A stretch of DNA of 64,000 nt from Proteus penneri (GCF_003144535.1 NZ_PHFJ01000005.1:188001-252000); one strand, 5' to 3'; numbered from the stretch's first letter, positions 10,774 through 22,551 are shown. Notes: generated by a model not told the origin, from the letters alone. Translations and numbers: made by a program.

Positions 10774-11403
10774 ATGTCTGATACACATCATCGTCCAATC
10801 TTAGATATTGGGCTATCAAGACTAGAGTTTCTGCGAATATCCGGTAAAGGGCTGGCAGGGATCACAATCGCACCCGCATTGCTTTCTCTTTTAGGTTGTA
10901 AGCAAGAAGAAATAGACAGCGGCATTATTCAGCTAACCACTACACCTAAAGGTGTTTTAGTGACTAATAGAGCACGTTGTACGGGTTGTCACCGTTGTGA
11001 AACCGCATGTACAACATGGAATGATGGCAGTGTAGGCTCATTCTTCTCTCGTACAAAAATCCATCGTCATTTTTATTTTGGTGATAAAGGTATTGGCTCC
11101 GGTGGTGGGCTTTATGGCGATTTAAACTTTACAACAGACACTTGCCGCCAATGTAAAGATCCCGAATGTATGAAGGTCTGCCCAGTAAAAGCTATCCGTT
11201 ATCAAGAAGAGTTCGGCTGTATTGTCGTTGATACACGTCGTTGTATTGGTTGTGCCGCCTGTACAACAGCTTGTCCGTGGATGATGGCAACCGTCAACCC
11301 ACAAACTAAAAAATCCGGCAAATGTAATTTATGTGGTGAGTGTGCATCAGCGTGTCCAACAGGTGCGTTGCAAATCATTGAATGGAAAGAAATTACTGTT
11401 TAA
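10774..11403 (+). CDS. ydhY: Ferredoxin-like 4Fe-4S protein YdhY
   Basis: 209 residues, co-linear with E. coli YdhY. Predicted electron carrier with four cysteine clusters: CTGCHRCETAC, CRQCKDPECMKVCP, CIGCAACTTACP and CNLCGECASACP, enough for four 4Fe-4S clusters. The N-terminus (LSRLEFLRISGKGLAGITIAPALLSLLGC) looks like a Tat-type signal with the twin arginine changed to SR-LEF, as in the E. coli protein, and ends in a lipobox-like LLGC. First gene of a six-gene operon; 52 bp before ydhV. Physiological donor and acceptor are unknown. Confidence 0.93.
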   Translation: MSDTHHRPILDIGLSRLEFLRISGKGLAGITIAPALLSLLGCKQEEIDSGIIQLTTTPKGVLVTNRARCTGCHRCETACTTWNDGSVGSFFSRTKIHRHFYFGDKGIGSGGGLYGDLNFTTDTCRQCKDPECMKVCPVKAIRYQEEFGCIVVDTRRCIGCAACTTACPWMMATVNPQTKKSGKCNLCGECASACPTGALQIIEWKEITV

Positions 11404-11428
11404 TAAATCCAGGCAATCACATCACTGA

Positions 11429-13558
<2,130 letters not shown>

Positions 13559-13577
13559 TCGGTAAAAGAAGGAGATC

Positions 13578-14219
13578 ATGATGATAGAACAAAATGTATC
13601 GGCTTCTATACCACAAGATATCGCTGATGATGCAGATATTGCTTCTGAACAACCTGATATCTCACGTCGACGTTGGTTACTGCCATTATCAGAAACAGGT
13701 GTTGGACGTAGTGCTAACACCTCAACAGATGTCGTAGAAGAACCTGTTGCAGAGGTAGCAGAATTATCTGCCGAACAACATCTAGCGAATGCAATACGTC
13801 AATGTTCAAAAGAGGGTGAACTATTAGCAATTTCAACGCTGTATGATGCGCCCTATTCTCTGACTGAAGAGGATATTGCGCAATTAGAAACCGCGTTAAA
13901 GAGTGACGAGTTTATTGATATCGCCCATTTAAGTCTCAATGGCGAGGATTATTTCTACTCTGATGAATTTATGTCAGATAACTTCGCACAACTGCAATTA
14001 TTAAACCGCCATGCGGATATTTGTACAGCAATTGCAGGTGTGGTTCGTTTTGAATGCGAAACCTATCCTCGACCATTGAAACAAAGCATGTTGATGTCTG
14101 AACCCTTTCAGTACACGGCTTCAGAGATCGAAGATGCGCTGACACTGATGAAAACTCACCCTGATTTTCAGGATATTCAGCAAGTTTTAGCATCCAACGA
14201 TGCCCCCTTATCTCTTTAG
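13578..14219 (+). CDS. ydhW: YdhW family protein
   Basis: 213 residues, position and size equal to E. coli YdhW (about 215). No catalytic motif recognised: an acidic, mostly helical cytoplasmic protein. Residues 1-55 are low-complexity and acidic; the rest has regular amphipathic segments such as TEEDIAQLETALKSDEFIDIAHLSL, resembling a chaperone-like or assembly role, but that is a guess. AAGGAG precedes the double ATG; either may be the start. A 142-bp gap follows before ydhX. Confidence 0.85.
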   Translation: MMIEQNVSASIPQDIADDADIASEQPDISRRRWLLPLSETGVGRSANTSTDVVEEPVAEVAELSAEQHLANAIRQCSKEGELLAISTLYDAPYSLTEEDIAQLETALKSDEFIDIAHLSLNGEDYFYSDEFMSDNFAQLQLLNRHADICTAIAGVVRFECETYPRPLKQSMLMSEPFQYTASEIEDALTLMKTHPDFQDIQQVLASNDAPLSL

Positions 14220-14229
14220 CAATACGTTA

Positions 14230-14295
14230 ATGAGTTACGGCAAAGCACGAGGCTTAACTGAATGGATTGAGGTAGAACAACATGAAAATCCTTAA
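14230..14295 (+). other. Small ORF in the ydhW-ydhX gap
   Basis: 21 codons, MSYGKARGLTEWIEVEQHENP, beginning 11 bases after the ydhW stop. There is no convincing ribosome-binding site, and no family is recognised. It could be a decayed piece of ydhW or an unselected ORF; it is listed because the gap is unusually long for this operon. Confidence 0.2.
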
Positions 14296-14361
14296 TGTTC
14301 TACTTTATCAACGAAATTCGATGTGGGTATTACAACATCATCAGACTGAGGAGCAAAAATA

Positions 14362-15033
14362 ATGCGTGTTTCTCGCCGTAAATTTGTAGCAGGTATGGGA
14401 TCGGTCATTTTTTTCAGTGCGCCACTAGGAAGTGCGCTTGCAGCAACGACAGAAAAAAAACCAATCCGCTATGCCATGATCCACGATGAGACGCTCTGTA
14501 ATGGCTGTAATATCTGTGCCACTGCATGTCGTCGATTAAATAAAGTACCCAATGGTATGGCACGAATGGATATTGCTCATATTCCATTAAGCCTCAAAGA
14601 AGATAATGATAAATACCATTTCTTTAGACACTCTTGCCAACAATGTGAAGACGCTCCTTGTATTCCTGTATGCCCTACAGGTGCATCTTGGCGTGATGAA
14701 ACCAATGGTATTGTGCGTGTAGATAAAGAGAAATGTATTGGTTGTAGCTATTGTATATCGGCATGCCCATACCAAGTCCGTTATCTTAACCCTGTGACAC
14801 ACGTTGCTGATAAATGTGATTTTTGTCTTGAGTCTCGATTACAAAAAGGGTTTCCACCTATTTGTGTGAGTGCTTGTCCACAAAATGCCTTGTTATTTGG
14901 CAGAGAAGACAGTCCTCAAATTCAAGAATGGCTTAAAACACACGATTACTATATTTATCAACTTGATGGTGTGGGGAAACCGCATCTCTATCGCCGTGTA
15001 GGGCCTCATATTCAAGAGGAGGGTAAAGTATGA
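14362..15033 (+). CDS. ydhX: Ferredoxin-like 4Fe-4S protein YdhX, Tat-exported
   Basis: 223 residues. Starts MRVSRRKFVAGMGSVIFFSAPLGSALA, a clear twin-arginine signal peptide, followed by four cysteine clusters (CNGCNICATACR, CQQCEDAPCIPVCP, CIGCSYCISACP, CDFCLESRLQKGFPPICVSACP) as in DMSO-reductase-type electron-transfer subunits (NrfC/HybA/YdhX family). It would work on the periplasmic face and pass electrons to or from YdhU. GAGGAG lies just upstream, and its stop overlaps the ydhU start by four bases (ATGA). Confidence 0.93.
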   Translation: MRVSRRKFVAGMGSVIFFSAPLGSALAATTEKKPIRYAMIHDETLCNGCNICATACRRLNKVPNGMARMDIAHIPLSLKEDNDKYHFFRHSCQQCEDAPCIPVCPTGASWRDETNGIVRVDKEKCIGCSYCISACPYQVRYLNPVTHVADKCDFCLESRLQKGFPPICVSACPQNALLFGREDSPQIQEWLKTHDYYIYQLDGVGKPHLYRRVGPHIQEEGKV

Positions 15034-15827
15034 GTGCTGTTAATATCATGCCAAATGCTGAGCAATTCCAAGCCTCACTAAAAGAATATGTCTTAATTTA
15101 CACACCTGACTATTCACCACTTTGGTTAATCGTTGCAGGCGTGCTTTTAGTTGGGATGTTGCTTGTTCTTGCACTGCATGGCTTCTTACGTTATCGCTTT
15201 GCCACACCACATGGTGGATCGCATAAAGAAGAGAAGCTCTATCTTTACTCTAAAGCGGTTCGTTTGTGGCACTGGAGTAATGCTTCTTTATTTATTCTAT
15301 TGCTTCTAAGTGGTGGGATTAACCATTTTGCCTTACTTTCAGCCCACGATACGGCGTTATTAGTCAGTGTGCATGAAATTTGTGGTTATCTGCTCTTAGT
15401 ATGCTGGTTATCTTTTGTATTGATCAATCTTGTTGGTGGTAATGGTAAATTTTACCGTATTGATGGTAAAAATTGGTTACAACGCGCTTTAATGCAAATT
15501 CGTTTTTATCTCTACGGCATTATCAAAGGCGAAGATCACCCCTTCCCAGCGACACCCAATGTTAAATTTAACCCACTGCAACAAATGGCTTATTTAGGTG
15601 TGATGTATGCATTAGTTCCACTACTTTTAATAACCGGTGTTTTACTGCAAAACCCAGCGTTTATTCCTGCTGATGCCGTAACATTTAAAGCTTGGTTATT
15701 AATTGCACACCAAATATTAGCGGTATGTAGTGTCTTTTTTATCATTGGTCACCTTTATCTGTGTACAACAGGAAAAACGCCATTCCAAACATTTCGCAGT
15801 ATGGTTGATGGTTACCATAGACACTAA
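15030..15827 (+). CDS. ydhU: Thiosulfate-reductase-like cytochrome b subunit YdhU
   Basis: 265 residues, membrane cytochrome b of the PhsC/YdhU group. Five hydrophobic segments are visible (about 33-52, 83-102, 112-133, 190-209, 225-247). Candidate haem ligands are histidines in AVRLWHWSNA, VHEICGYLL, LIAHQILAV and IGHLYLC. Translationally coupled to ydhX by an ATGA overlap. Likely exchanges electrons with the quinone pool. Confidence 0.92.
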   Translation: MSAVNIMPNAEQFQASLKEYVLIYTPDYSPLWLIVAGVLLVGMLLVLALHGFLRYRFATPHGGSHKEEKLYLYSKAVRLWHWSNASLFILLLLSGGINHFALLSAHDTALLVSVHEICGYLLLVCWLSFVLINLVGGNGKFYRIDGKNWLQRALMQIRFYLYGIIKGEDHPFPATPNVKFNPLQQMAYLGVMYALVPLLLITGVLLQNPAFIPADAVTFKAWLLIAHQILAVCSVFFIIGHLYLCTTGKTPFQTFRSMVDGYHRH

Positions 15828-15852
15828 TGAATACATGGATTAAGGAGCTTAT

Positions 15853-16821
15853 ATGTCAGTCCCTTCAAAGGAAAATATTAGATTAACAAAAAAAGACTTA
15901 CGACAACTGCATGTTTCAACGTCGCTTTATCGTTGGTTTTTGCGTTATTTTCCTGATGGAGGCACTTACAGTGCTATCCATAGTGAGTTAATAAAACAGC
16001 GCCGTACACAGTGGATAGAAAGCCTTATTCAATATATTTATTTACGTCATTTTAGTGAAACATCCTTTGCCAAACAGGAACAAGAAGTGATGGAAAACAT
16101 CTTGTTCCTGCTCGGTGATGAACAACAGCAAGGCGTGACATTACAACGCTTGCCATATCACAATACTTTACCAACATCTGAAAATATTCAATTTTCTACC
16201 GAATGGCATCAATTGATCTTAAAAAGTCAGCAATTAAGTACTGATCTTGCTTTGTGTGGGAATAATAATATTGTGGCTTTTTCTGGTGATGAAAATAGCA
16301 TTGCCAACACAGGTTATAGCAATCAATTAATGATTACTGGTTTTGCAGGAAAAATAGCTAATTCAGGAAATCAGTGTCGTATTGGGAGTTTAGGCGGACG
16401 CTCCCGCATTTCCAATAGTGGCAATGATGTCAAAATTTATGCCTCAGGTAATGGTGTTCATATTGCAAACAGTGGCATACGCAATTTTATTACTGCCTCT
16501 CAAGATAGAGCAAAAATCACTAATACAGGTGATTTAGCACAAATCAATGTGACTGGAAAAAATGCTGTGGCAATTAGTACTGGCGATAACTGTAAAATCA
16601 CAGTATCTGGCGACGACAGTATTTGCATATCAACAGGTAATCTCCATCAGTTCTGCTTAGGAAAAGGCGGTAGTGCTGTAATTGCATATCACGACGGCAA
16701 TCGTACTCGCTTTAAAATCTTCTATGAAGGTGAAGATGGTATTGAAGCCGATGTTCGCTATACGTTAGATGAAAACCAACAACCTATGGCAGAAAAACTG
16801 TATTCTACAAATAAAAATTAA
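15853..16821 (+). CDS. ydhT: YdhT-like protein with repeated Asn/Gly-rich segments
   Basis: 322 residues, last gene of the ydh operon; the E. coli protein is shorter (about 270). Function unknown. Residues about 1-130 are basic and helical (LRQLHVSTSLYRWFLRYFPDGGTYSAIHSELI). Residues about 135-260 consist of short repeats of the pattern SGN-x-x-x-I-x-NSG or ANTG, for example NSIANTG, GKIANSG, SRISNSG, VHIANSG, AKITNTG, with a hydrophobic residue every other position; this periodicity fits a right-handed parallel beta-helix or solenoid. No signal peptide. Role in the Ydh complex unknown. Confidence 0.85.
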   Translation: MSVPSKENIRLTKKDLRQLHVSTSLYRWFLRYFPDGGTYSAIHSELIKQRRTQWIESLIQYIYLRHFSETSFAKQEQEVMENILFLLGDEQQQGVTLQRLPYHNTLPTSENIQFSTEWHQLILKSQQLSTDLALCGNNNIVAFSGDENSIANTGYSNQLMITGFAGKIANSGNQCRIGSLGGRSRISNSGNDVKIYASGNGVHIANSGIRNFITASQDRAKITNTGDLAQINVTGKNAVAISTGDNCKITVSGDDSICISTGNLHQFCLGKGGSAVIAYHDGNRTRFKIFYEGEDGIEADVRYTLDENQQPMAEKLYSTNKN

Positions 16822-16822
16822 T

Positions 16823-16849
16823 GAGCAACCTAAGCTAAACTGTTTGCTC
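16823..16849 (+). terminator. Weak hairpin after ydhT
   Basis: GAGCAA (16823-16828) pairs with TTGCTC (16844-16849); only 6 bp and a poor T run, so a modest candidate for the end of the ydh operon. Confidence 0.35.
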
Positions 16850-16860
16850 TACTCTTAAAT

Positions 16861-16927
16861 CAAATAGATACTATAATGTCCAAAATAGCTATTTTTTGCT
16901 ATAATTAGACATTATAGTATCTATTTG
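16861..16927. promoter_or_regulatory. hipBA operator: perfect 20-bp inverted repeat flanking the promoter
   Basis: CAAATAGATACTATAATGTC (16861-16880) is repeated exactly as its reverse complement at 16908-16927, with a 27-bp spacer. A TATAAT -10 candidate (16900-16905) sits in the spacer next to the right arm. The hipB start codon is 10 bp past the right arm. The arrangement suits autorepression by the HipB (HipAB) complex bound at two sites around the promoter; the sequence differs from the E. coli TATCC-N8-GGATA operator. Confidence 0.8.
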
Positions 16928-16937
16928 AGGCTAACAA

Positions 16938-17231
16938 ATGAAACTCTCATTACTTACTGATCTCGATGTTAGTCGAGCCTTTGCCTCTCATTTAAGAAAG
17001 TTGCGTGAAAAGGAAAAATGGTCACGTGAACAACTTGCCGAGCGTAGTACAGTTCCTGCTTCAACTATCAAAAAGTTTGAGTTACAAGGTAAAATTTCAC
17101 TACGCCAGTTACTGTTACTTTGGCAATGCCTTGATGATTTAAATAATCTTTATGCGGTTGTTGATCCTAAGAAAGTGAATAAACCACGTATGCCAAGGAC
17201 GATTGAAGAGGTATTACAAGATGAGTTTTAA
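16938..17231 (+). CDS. hipB: HipB-like antitoxin (HTH Xre family)
   Basis: 97 residues. Helix-turn-helix of the Xre type at residues about 17-70 (FASHLRKLREKEKWSREQLAERSTVPASTIKKFE). It should bind and neutralise HipA and repress its own promoter. The C-terminal tail (RMPRTIEEVLQDEF) resembles the flexible degradable tail of HipB proteins. The hipA ATG lies inside its last codons (11-bp overlap), the classic antitoxin-first coupling. Confidence 0.88.
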   Translation: MKLSLLTDLDVSRAFASHLRKLREKEKWSREQLAERSTVPASTIKKFELQGKISLRQLLLLWQCLDDLNNLYAVVDPKKVNKPRMPRTIEEVLQDEF

Positions 17232-18507
17232 GCCAATTCAAAAGCTAAATGTGACACGGACGTTATCTACAGGTGACTCGGTTTTAATGGGAACATTGGT
17301 ACAAAACCATAGTGGTGTATTTTTTCAATATGATGCGCATTACTTAACACAATTTGGTAATAGTTCACCTTTTAATCTACAGAATAATACTGATTTACAA
17401 ATAGCACCTAAAAAACCTCATGGCAATTTGCAAGGGCTTTTCTCGGATAGTTTACCTGATGGATGGGGGCGATTATTGCAAGATAGAATATTCCGCCAAC
17501 ATGGTATACAACCGCATGAAATTACAACGATGGATAGGTTAGCCTTTGTTGGTAATAAAGGTATGGGAGGATTATCTTATTTACCTGTCTCTGACTATCA
17601 AATAGATGAACAGTTTGAAGTTGATTTGATTAATTTAGGTTTAGAAGCACAAGCTGTATTTGATGGTCAAACGGAAATTGTTTTATCTAAACTTGCTATT
17701 GTTGGTAGCTCTGGTGGCGCTAGACCTAAAGCGTTGCTTTATTTTAAGCAAGGGGATTTTAATAAGTGTAAAACGTATGAAGAAGAAGGTGATGAATCAT
17801 GGTTGATCAAATTTACGTCTAAGAACTTACCTCTTGGCCACGATGAAGGACTATGTGAAGCAATTTATCTCATCCTAGCAAAAGAGCTAGAGCTCAATCC
17901 CCCACAATGGCAACTTATTGATGTTCCTAAAAACAGTGATGGTAAATCTTGGTTAGCGCTAAAACGTTTTGATCATGTCACAAATAGTTCAGGTAAATCA
18001 GGACGTTTAATCATGCACAGTGCATGTGGATTATTAGATGCTGATTTTAGGTTACCTTCTTTGGATTACGAAGATTTAATCAAAGTAAACCGCGTACTAT
18101 GCAAATCAGTTTCAGCCGGACAACTCCAGTTTAGACGAGCTATTTTTAATCTATTCGCTTCTAATCAAGATGATCACAGTAAAAACTGGTCATTTCTACA
18201 ATATGATGATGGGCACTGGGAGCCAGCACCTTTTTATGATGTGACCTATAATCCCAATCCAAGAAATGAGCATATCACTTCATTTGGCGGGTATGGTAAA
18301 AAGCCACCATTAAATACAATAAAGCAACTTGCTGAAATAGCAGGTTTTGAAAGTTGGCAACAAGCACAAGCATATATTCATCATACCGTTGATGTTATTG
18401 CTCGATTCTCATCACTTGCCAAAAAATATGATGTATCAAAATTAGTACAAACAGATATAGAAAAAACACTGGCTGACCGTTTAAAAGAGAACCAGCACTT
18501 ACTTTAA
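17221..18507 (+). CDS. hipA: HipA-like serine/threonine kinase toxin
   Basis: 428 residues, start ATG at 17221 inside the hipB end (MSFKPIQKLNVTRT). Intact HipA_N and HipA_C domains: GLFSDSLPDGWGRLL (about 80-94), the Gly-rich loop VGSSGGARPK at 161-170, the catalytic segment NQDDHSKNW with Asp318, and PFYDVTYNP with the metal-binding Asp340. HipA toxins phosphorylate aminoacyl-tRNA synthetases or similar targets and induce dormancy. All kinase motifs are present, so it is probably active. A strong terminator follows. Confidence 0.9.
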   Translation: MSFKPIQKLNVTRTLSTGDSVLMGTLVQNHSGVFFQYDAHYLTQFGNSSPFNLQNNTDLQIAPKKPHGNLQGLFSDSLPDGWGRLLQDRIFRQHGIQPHEITTMDRLAFVGNKGMGGLSYLPVSDYQIDEQFEVDLINLGLEAQAVFDGQTEIVLSKLAIVGSSGGARPKALLYFKQGDFNKCKTYEEEGDESWLIKFTSKNLPLGHDEGLCEAIYLILAKELELNPPQWQLIDVPKNSDGKSWLALKRFDHVTNSSGKSGRLIMHSACGLLDADFRLPSLDYEDLIKVNRVLCKSVSAGQLQFRRAIFNLFASNQDDHSKNWSFLQYDDGHWEPAPFYDVTYNPNPRNEHITSFGGYGKKPPLNTIKQLAEIAGFESWQQAQAYIHHTVDVIARFSSLAKKYDVSKLVQTDIEKTLADRLKENQHLL

Positions 18508-18510
18508 TTT

Positions 18511-18546
18511 CAACAAAAAGGGAAACTTTCGTTTCCCTTTTTGTTG
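18511..18546. terminator. Bidirectional terminator between hipA and brnQ
   Basis: A perfect 16-bp stem, CAACAAAAAGGGAAAC / GTTTCCCTTTTTGTTG, with a TTTC loop; A and T runs in the stem allow use on both strands between convergent genes. Confidence 0.9.
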
Positions 18547-18562
18547 TTCAAATCAACGTACT

Positions 18563-19906
18563 TTATTGCTTTTTGATGGCTTCAATATGGATCACTTTTT
18601 TACTCTGTGAGCCTGCCACTTTATCGTAAATACCACAGACAACAATTGTCACCAATACAGGGATAAGCCACGCTAACCCCTGCTCACTTAATGGCAATTT
18701 AGCTGCCCATTCTGGTAATAGATGTTTCAGATAATCAGACGCTTTTATTGCATCAAAAATACCGAAAAATAAGCTAACTGCCATTGCTGGTGCGATAATA
18801 CGACTTGAATTATTCCACAGACGTAATGTGAAACTCATTAAAATAATCACAATACAAGGTGGATAAATCATAATCAGCACAGGGATAGAAAACGCGATCA
18901 GTTTGCTCAATCCTAAATTTGAAACAACAGCTGAGAATATTGCTAAAATCAACACCAATGTACGATAAGAGATAGGCAAATAGCGACTAAAGAACTCTGC
19001 GCATGCGCACGTTAAACCAACCGCTGTCACCATACAGGCTAAGAAGATCAAGACAGCTAAGAAGAAGCTACCAAAGTTACCGAAAGTGTACTGAACATAG
19101 GCATGTAAAATATCAGCGCCATCTTGGGCACCCGGAATAATGCTGCCACTGCTAGAGCCTAATTTAAATAGACTCAAATAGATCGCAGTTAACAATACAC
19201 CCGCAATAATTCCCGCCCACATAGTGTAACGCGTCAACAGTGATGAATTATCAATACCTCGAGAGCGAGCCGCATTAACAATCACGATACCAAAAACCAT
19301 AGCCCCCAATGTATCCATGGTGAGGTAACCGTTAATAAAGCCTTGAGTTAATGCCATATCTCGATAAGCTTCAGTAGCAGGAATAGCACCACCCGCAGGC
19401 CAAAATATCGCTGCAACACCTAATACCGCCAATGCCAAAATTTTAATCGGCGCCAAAATATGACCGACGCTATCTAGTAATTTCCCCGGATAAAGCGAAA
19501 TACCGATAACAATTAAAAAATAGACAATACTATAAATCAGCAATGACATTTCAGTATCACCCACTAAAGGAGCAATACCCACTTTAAAAGAGACAGTCGC
19601 AGTACGTGGTGTTGCGAAAAGAGGTCCAACAGCAAGATAAGCAACAATTGCTAATAATAGCCCCATTGATTTACCAATAGGTGTACTTAATGCTTCAATG
19701 CCGCCACCAACTTTAGCTAATGCAACGATGGTTAATACAGGTAAACCAACACCAGTAATAAGAAAGCCGATTGCAGCTGTCCAAACAAACTCACCGGATT
19801 GTAACCCCACCATAGGAGGAAAAATAATGTTACCAGCACCGACAAAAAGGGCAAAGGTCATAAACCCTAATGCCAGAATATCTCTGGAAGTTAATCTATG
19901 TGCCAT
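18563..19906 (-). CDS. brnQ: Branched-chain amino acid transporter BrnQ (LIV-II)
   Basis: 447 residues, start at [21 protein letters not shown], which aligns with E. coli BrnQ; an upstream in-frame start at 19975 would add a non-homologous piece. No clear Shine-Dalgarno precedes it. Sodium-coupled uptake of Leu, Ile and Val across the inner membrane. About 12 hydrophobic segments; signature blocks [59 protein letters not shown] and [19 protein letters not shown]. Follows phoR on the same strand as in E. coli but with a 469-bp gap and a terminator between. Confidence 0.96.
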   Translation of the reverse strand: MAHRLTSRDILALGFMTFALFVGAGNIIFPPMVGLQSGEFVWTAAIGFLITGVGLPVLTIVALAKVGGGIEALSTPIGKSMGLLLAIVAYLAVGPLFATPRTATVSFKVGIAPLVGDTEMSLLIYSIVYFLIVIGISLYPGKLLDSVGHILAPIKILALAVLGVAAIFWPAGGAIPATEAYRDMALTQGFINGYLTMDTLGAMVFGIVIVNAARSRGIDNSSLLTRYTMWAGIIAGVLLTAIYLSLFKLGSSSGSIIPGAQDGADILHAYVQYTFGNFGSFFLAVLIFLACMVTAVGLTCACAEFFSRYLPISYRTLVLILAIFSAVVSNLGLSKLIAFSIPVLIMIYPPCIVIILMSFTLRLWNNSSRIIAPAMAVSLFFGIFDAIKASDYLKHLLPEWAAKLPLSEQGLAWLIPVLVTIVVCGIYDKVAGSQSKKVIHIEAIKKQ

Positions 19907-20375
19907 AAGTTTTGTTAATATGTAGTTACAATAATTGTTAAATAGCGCCAAGATGGCGCAACATAAAATCAACAATATCTATTTAGGCTCATACCATCAT
20001 TATTCAGGATAATATCCATGTATAATCATTTCATGTAGAGCAATTAAGTACTAAATAGAAAAAATTGCCGATAACTGGTCACAAGTAAAACTTTTATAAT
20101 GAAAAAAGGCAATAGCCAATCCAAAAACCAGAATAATCATCTAAACTATTTTTCAGCGCTAGTTATAACTGTCATATATTATCGAATATGCATGATATGA
20201 TTTGTGCATTTTATCACCAACAATATTAAGTGCTGACATCATTTAAAGTTAATATTAATTAATAATATTAAAATTTAACGCTACGATATTAGTTTTTATT
20301 GATATTAAAAAAGGAACAAAAAACCTTTATCACTGATTGAATACAAATGATAAAGGTTTTAAAAAAGACGTACTG
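19907..20375. other. Non-coding region between phoR and brnQ
   Basis: 469 bp, AT-rich, holding the phoR terminator at its right end and presumably the brnQ promoter. No ORF, repeat or named regulatory motif is supportable here. Confidence 0.6.
20318..20362 (-). terminator. Terminator after phoR
   Basis: AAAACCTTTATCA (20320-20332) pairs with TGATAAAGGTTTT (20348-20360), a 13-bp stem with a 15-base loop, on the downstream side of the phoBR operon. Confidence 0.8.
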
Positions 20376-21674
20376 CTAGTGTGTTTCTTTTGCGCTAAGC
20401 AATGTTTGAGGAAGGATAAAAGAGAATGTACTCCCAACACCCACTTTACTTTCAATATTCAATTGAGAGTGATGATGGAGCAACGATTTTTTCACAATGG
20501 CCAAACCTAACCCAGTACCACCAGAATGACGAGAGCGAGCTTTATCAACGCGATAAAAACGTTCTGTCAAACGCGTTAAGTGCTCAGCACTGATCCCCGC
20601 CCCATTATCTGAAACGCTAAATAACATACCTTGGGGGATTTTCTTCCAATTAACTTTGATTGTTGTTCCTTCTTCAGTGTGATTAATGGCGTTATACACT
20701 AAGTTAGAAACCGCACTACGCAGTTGCTCTTCATTACCACGAACAGCCCACTGATCATCAACATCAAAAACAATCTGATGCTGACCTTGGCTTAATGAGT
20801 TCGCTTCTTGTTGTAATAACGCCAAAATGGCAGGAATATCAACAATCTTGTTTAAATCAATATGCGGAGCAGATTCGATACGAGAAAGCTGTAAAAGTTG
20901 CTGAACAAGCGTATCCATACGTTTAGCTTGCTCTTGCATTGTGACTATCGCCTTATGCTCTGCGGGTTTTGCTACACTATTTTCTTCCATCATTTCAAGA
21001 TAGCCTTGAATAACGGTTAGTGGTGTTCTTAACTCATGACTGACATTCGCAAAAAAATCACGTCGTGAGTTTTCTAGTTTATTTTTTTCTGTCACATCAC
21101 GAGCCACCATCAAACGTTGATCTTCGCTATATGGCATCACACGGAACTCAACAATAGAACCACTATTTAATGAAATGGTTAAGGGACGACTAAAATCACC
21201 AGCAGTAAAGTAGTGCAAAAAATCAGGATAACGTAATAAGTTAAAAATATTTTGCCCATTATCTTCAGGCCAGCGAAAACCTAATAAATGTTGAGCAAGA
21301 CTATTACACCAAAAAATATTCCCTTCATTTGTCATCATCACAACAGCATCAGGTAAGCTTTCAGCCCCACTTCTAAAACGTTTAATTAAGTCGCCTAATT
21401 CTCTGCGTCGTTTACGATTACGTTGTTGGGTCTGTCGAATACCATAAAAAATAGGCTCCCATCCTCCTCTGCCTTCAGGGGGTAAGACTGAGCGATCGAG
21501 CCATAACCATTTAGATAATTTCATCAAATTATAAGCATGCCAAACCAAAGCGCTAAGAAGTGATGCCACCAGCAACCAAGAAAGATGCCCGATAAAAAGC
21601 GATAATATAAAGGCAGGCAAACAAAATAGACATAGCCCCCAAACGAGGGCTTTCCATGATAGTCGTTCTAACAC
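20376..21674 (-). CDS. phoR: Phosphate regulon sensor histidine kinase PhoR
   Basis: 432 residues. Two hydrophobic segments at about 9-43, a linker, a PAS domain (about 95-190, including [21 protein letters not shown]), the H-box [21 protein letters not shown] with the phosphorylated His near 214, and the HATPase domain with [16 protein letters not shown] and [12 protein letters not shown]. Controls PhoB according to phosphate supply through the Pst/PhoU system. Lies 23 bp downstream of phoB. Confidence 0.97.
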   Translation of the reverse strand: MLERLSWKALVWGLCLFCLPAFILSLFIGHLSWLLVASLLSALVWHAYNLMKLSKWLWLDRSVLPPEGRGGWEPIFYGIRQTQQRNRKRRRELGDLIKRFRSGAESLPDAVVMMTNEGNIFWCNSLAQHLLGFRWPEDNGQNIFNLLRYPDFLHYFTAGDFSRPLTISLNSGSIVEFRVMPYSEDQRLMVARDVTEKNKLENSRRDFFANVSHELRTPLTVIQGYLEMMEENSVAKPAEHKAIVTMQEQAKRMDTLVQQLLQLSRIESAPHIDLNKIVDIPAILALLQQEANSLSQGQHQIVFDVDDQWAVRGNEEQLRSAVSNLVYNAINHTEEGTTIKVNWKKIPQGMLFSVSDNGAGISAEHLTRLTERFYRVDKARSRHSGGTGLGLAIVKKSLLHHHSQLNIESKVGVGSTFSFILPQTLLSAKETH

Positions 21675-21697
21675 CAGACGATTACTCCCATATTGAC

Positions 21698-22387
21698 TTA
21701 GAAACGGGCTGAAAAACGATATCCCGTTCCACGTACTGTCTGTATCATTCTGTCATGACCATCTTCTTCAATGGCCTTACGTAAACGACGAATATGCACA
21801 TCAACAGTACGGTCTTCGACATAAACATTCGTTCCCCAAACGTAGTTTAGCAGTTGTTCTCTACTGTATACACGTTCGGGATGTGTCATAAAAAAGTGCA
21901 GGAGTTTAAATTCGGTGGGCCCCATATCAATCGGTTTGTCTTGACTCGTTACTCGATGAGAAACTGGATCAAGCGATAATCCATTGAATTCTATGACATC
22001 TTCCGCAGACATCGGGGATAAACGCCGTAAAATTGCCTTCACACGGGCGACAAGCTCTTTAGGTGAAAAGGGTTTGATAACATAATCATCAGCGCCCGTT
22101 TCTAAGCCTTGGACTTTATCTTCTTCTTCCCCTTTTGCCGTTAGCATAATAATTGGAATATCGCGGGTGTTACTTTCCCGTTTCATCTGTTTTATTATCT
22201 GCAAACCAGATCCTCCGGGGATCATCCAATCTAATAAAACCAGATCAGGGTAAGGATCAATAAGAAAGCTCAATGCAGAATCATAGTCTTCTGCTTCAAT
22301 CGGTTGAAAACCATTTTGTTCCAAAACAAAACAGATCATCTCTCGAATTGCGGTTTCATCTTCAACAACAAGAATACGCCTTGCCAT
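21698..22387 (-). CDS. phoB: Phosphate regulon response regulator PhoB
   Basis: 229 residues, OmpR/PhoB family. Receiver domain with acidic patch VEDE, phospho-acceptor Asp in [11 protein letters not shown] (about Asp53), Thr in IIMLTAKGE and Lys in [11 protein letters not shown]-terminal winged-helix domain ending [37 protein letters not shown]. Activates Pho boxes including, most likely, its own (22568-22585). The 5' leader predicted from that site contains an ERIC element. Confidence 0.98.
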   Translation of the reverse strand: MARRILVVEDETAIREMICFVLEQNGFQPIEAEDYDSALSFLIDPYPDLVLLDWMIPGGSGLQIIKQMKRESNTRDIPIIMLTAKGEEEDKVQGLETGADDYVIKPFSPKELVARVKAILRRLSPMSAEDVIEFNGLSLDPVSHRVTSQDKPIDMGPTEFKLLHFFMTHPERVYSREQLLNYVWGTNVYVEDRTVDVHIRRLRKAIEEDGHDRMIQTVRGTGYRFSARF

Positions 22388-22411
22388 ACTCTATCCTGTG
22401 TAATGTATATA

Positions 22412-22538
22412 TATACTCTAAATCATTCGAGTTGCAGGTAGGCGGCAAGCAAAGATATCCCGATGAGCATACTCATGTATATGATTCGGGTAGCTGAGCG
22501 TAGCCAACACCCCTGCAACTTGAAGGATGACGAGTATA
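22412..22538. repeat. ERIC element upstream of phoB (127 bp)
   Basis: Starts TATACTCTAAATCATTCG and ends GGATGACGAGTATA, with matching terminal inverted repeats and the canonical 127-bp length. The middle carries AGCATACTCATGTATATG and AGCTGAGCGTAGCCAACAC, recognisable ERIC blocks. It differs clearly in sequence from the three copies near 7.3 kb (different subfamily). It sits between the phoB start and its predicted promoter. Confidence 0.9.
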
Positions 22539-22551
22539 GAGGGTCAAAATG

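Noticed and set aside
16938-18507. hipBA-like pair as part of a larger defence island
   Set aside because: Neighbours are ydhT and brnQ with terminators; no restriction, Abi or phage genes adjoin.
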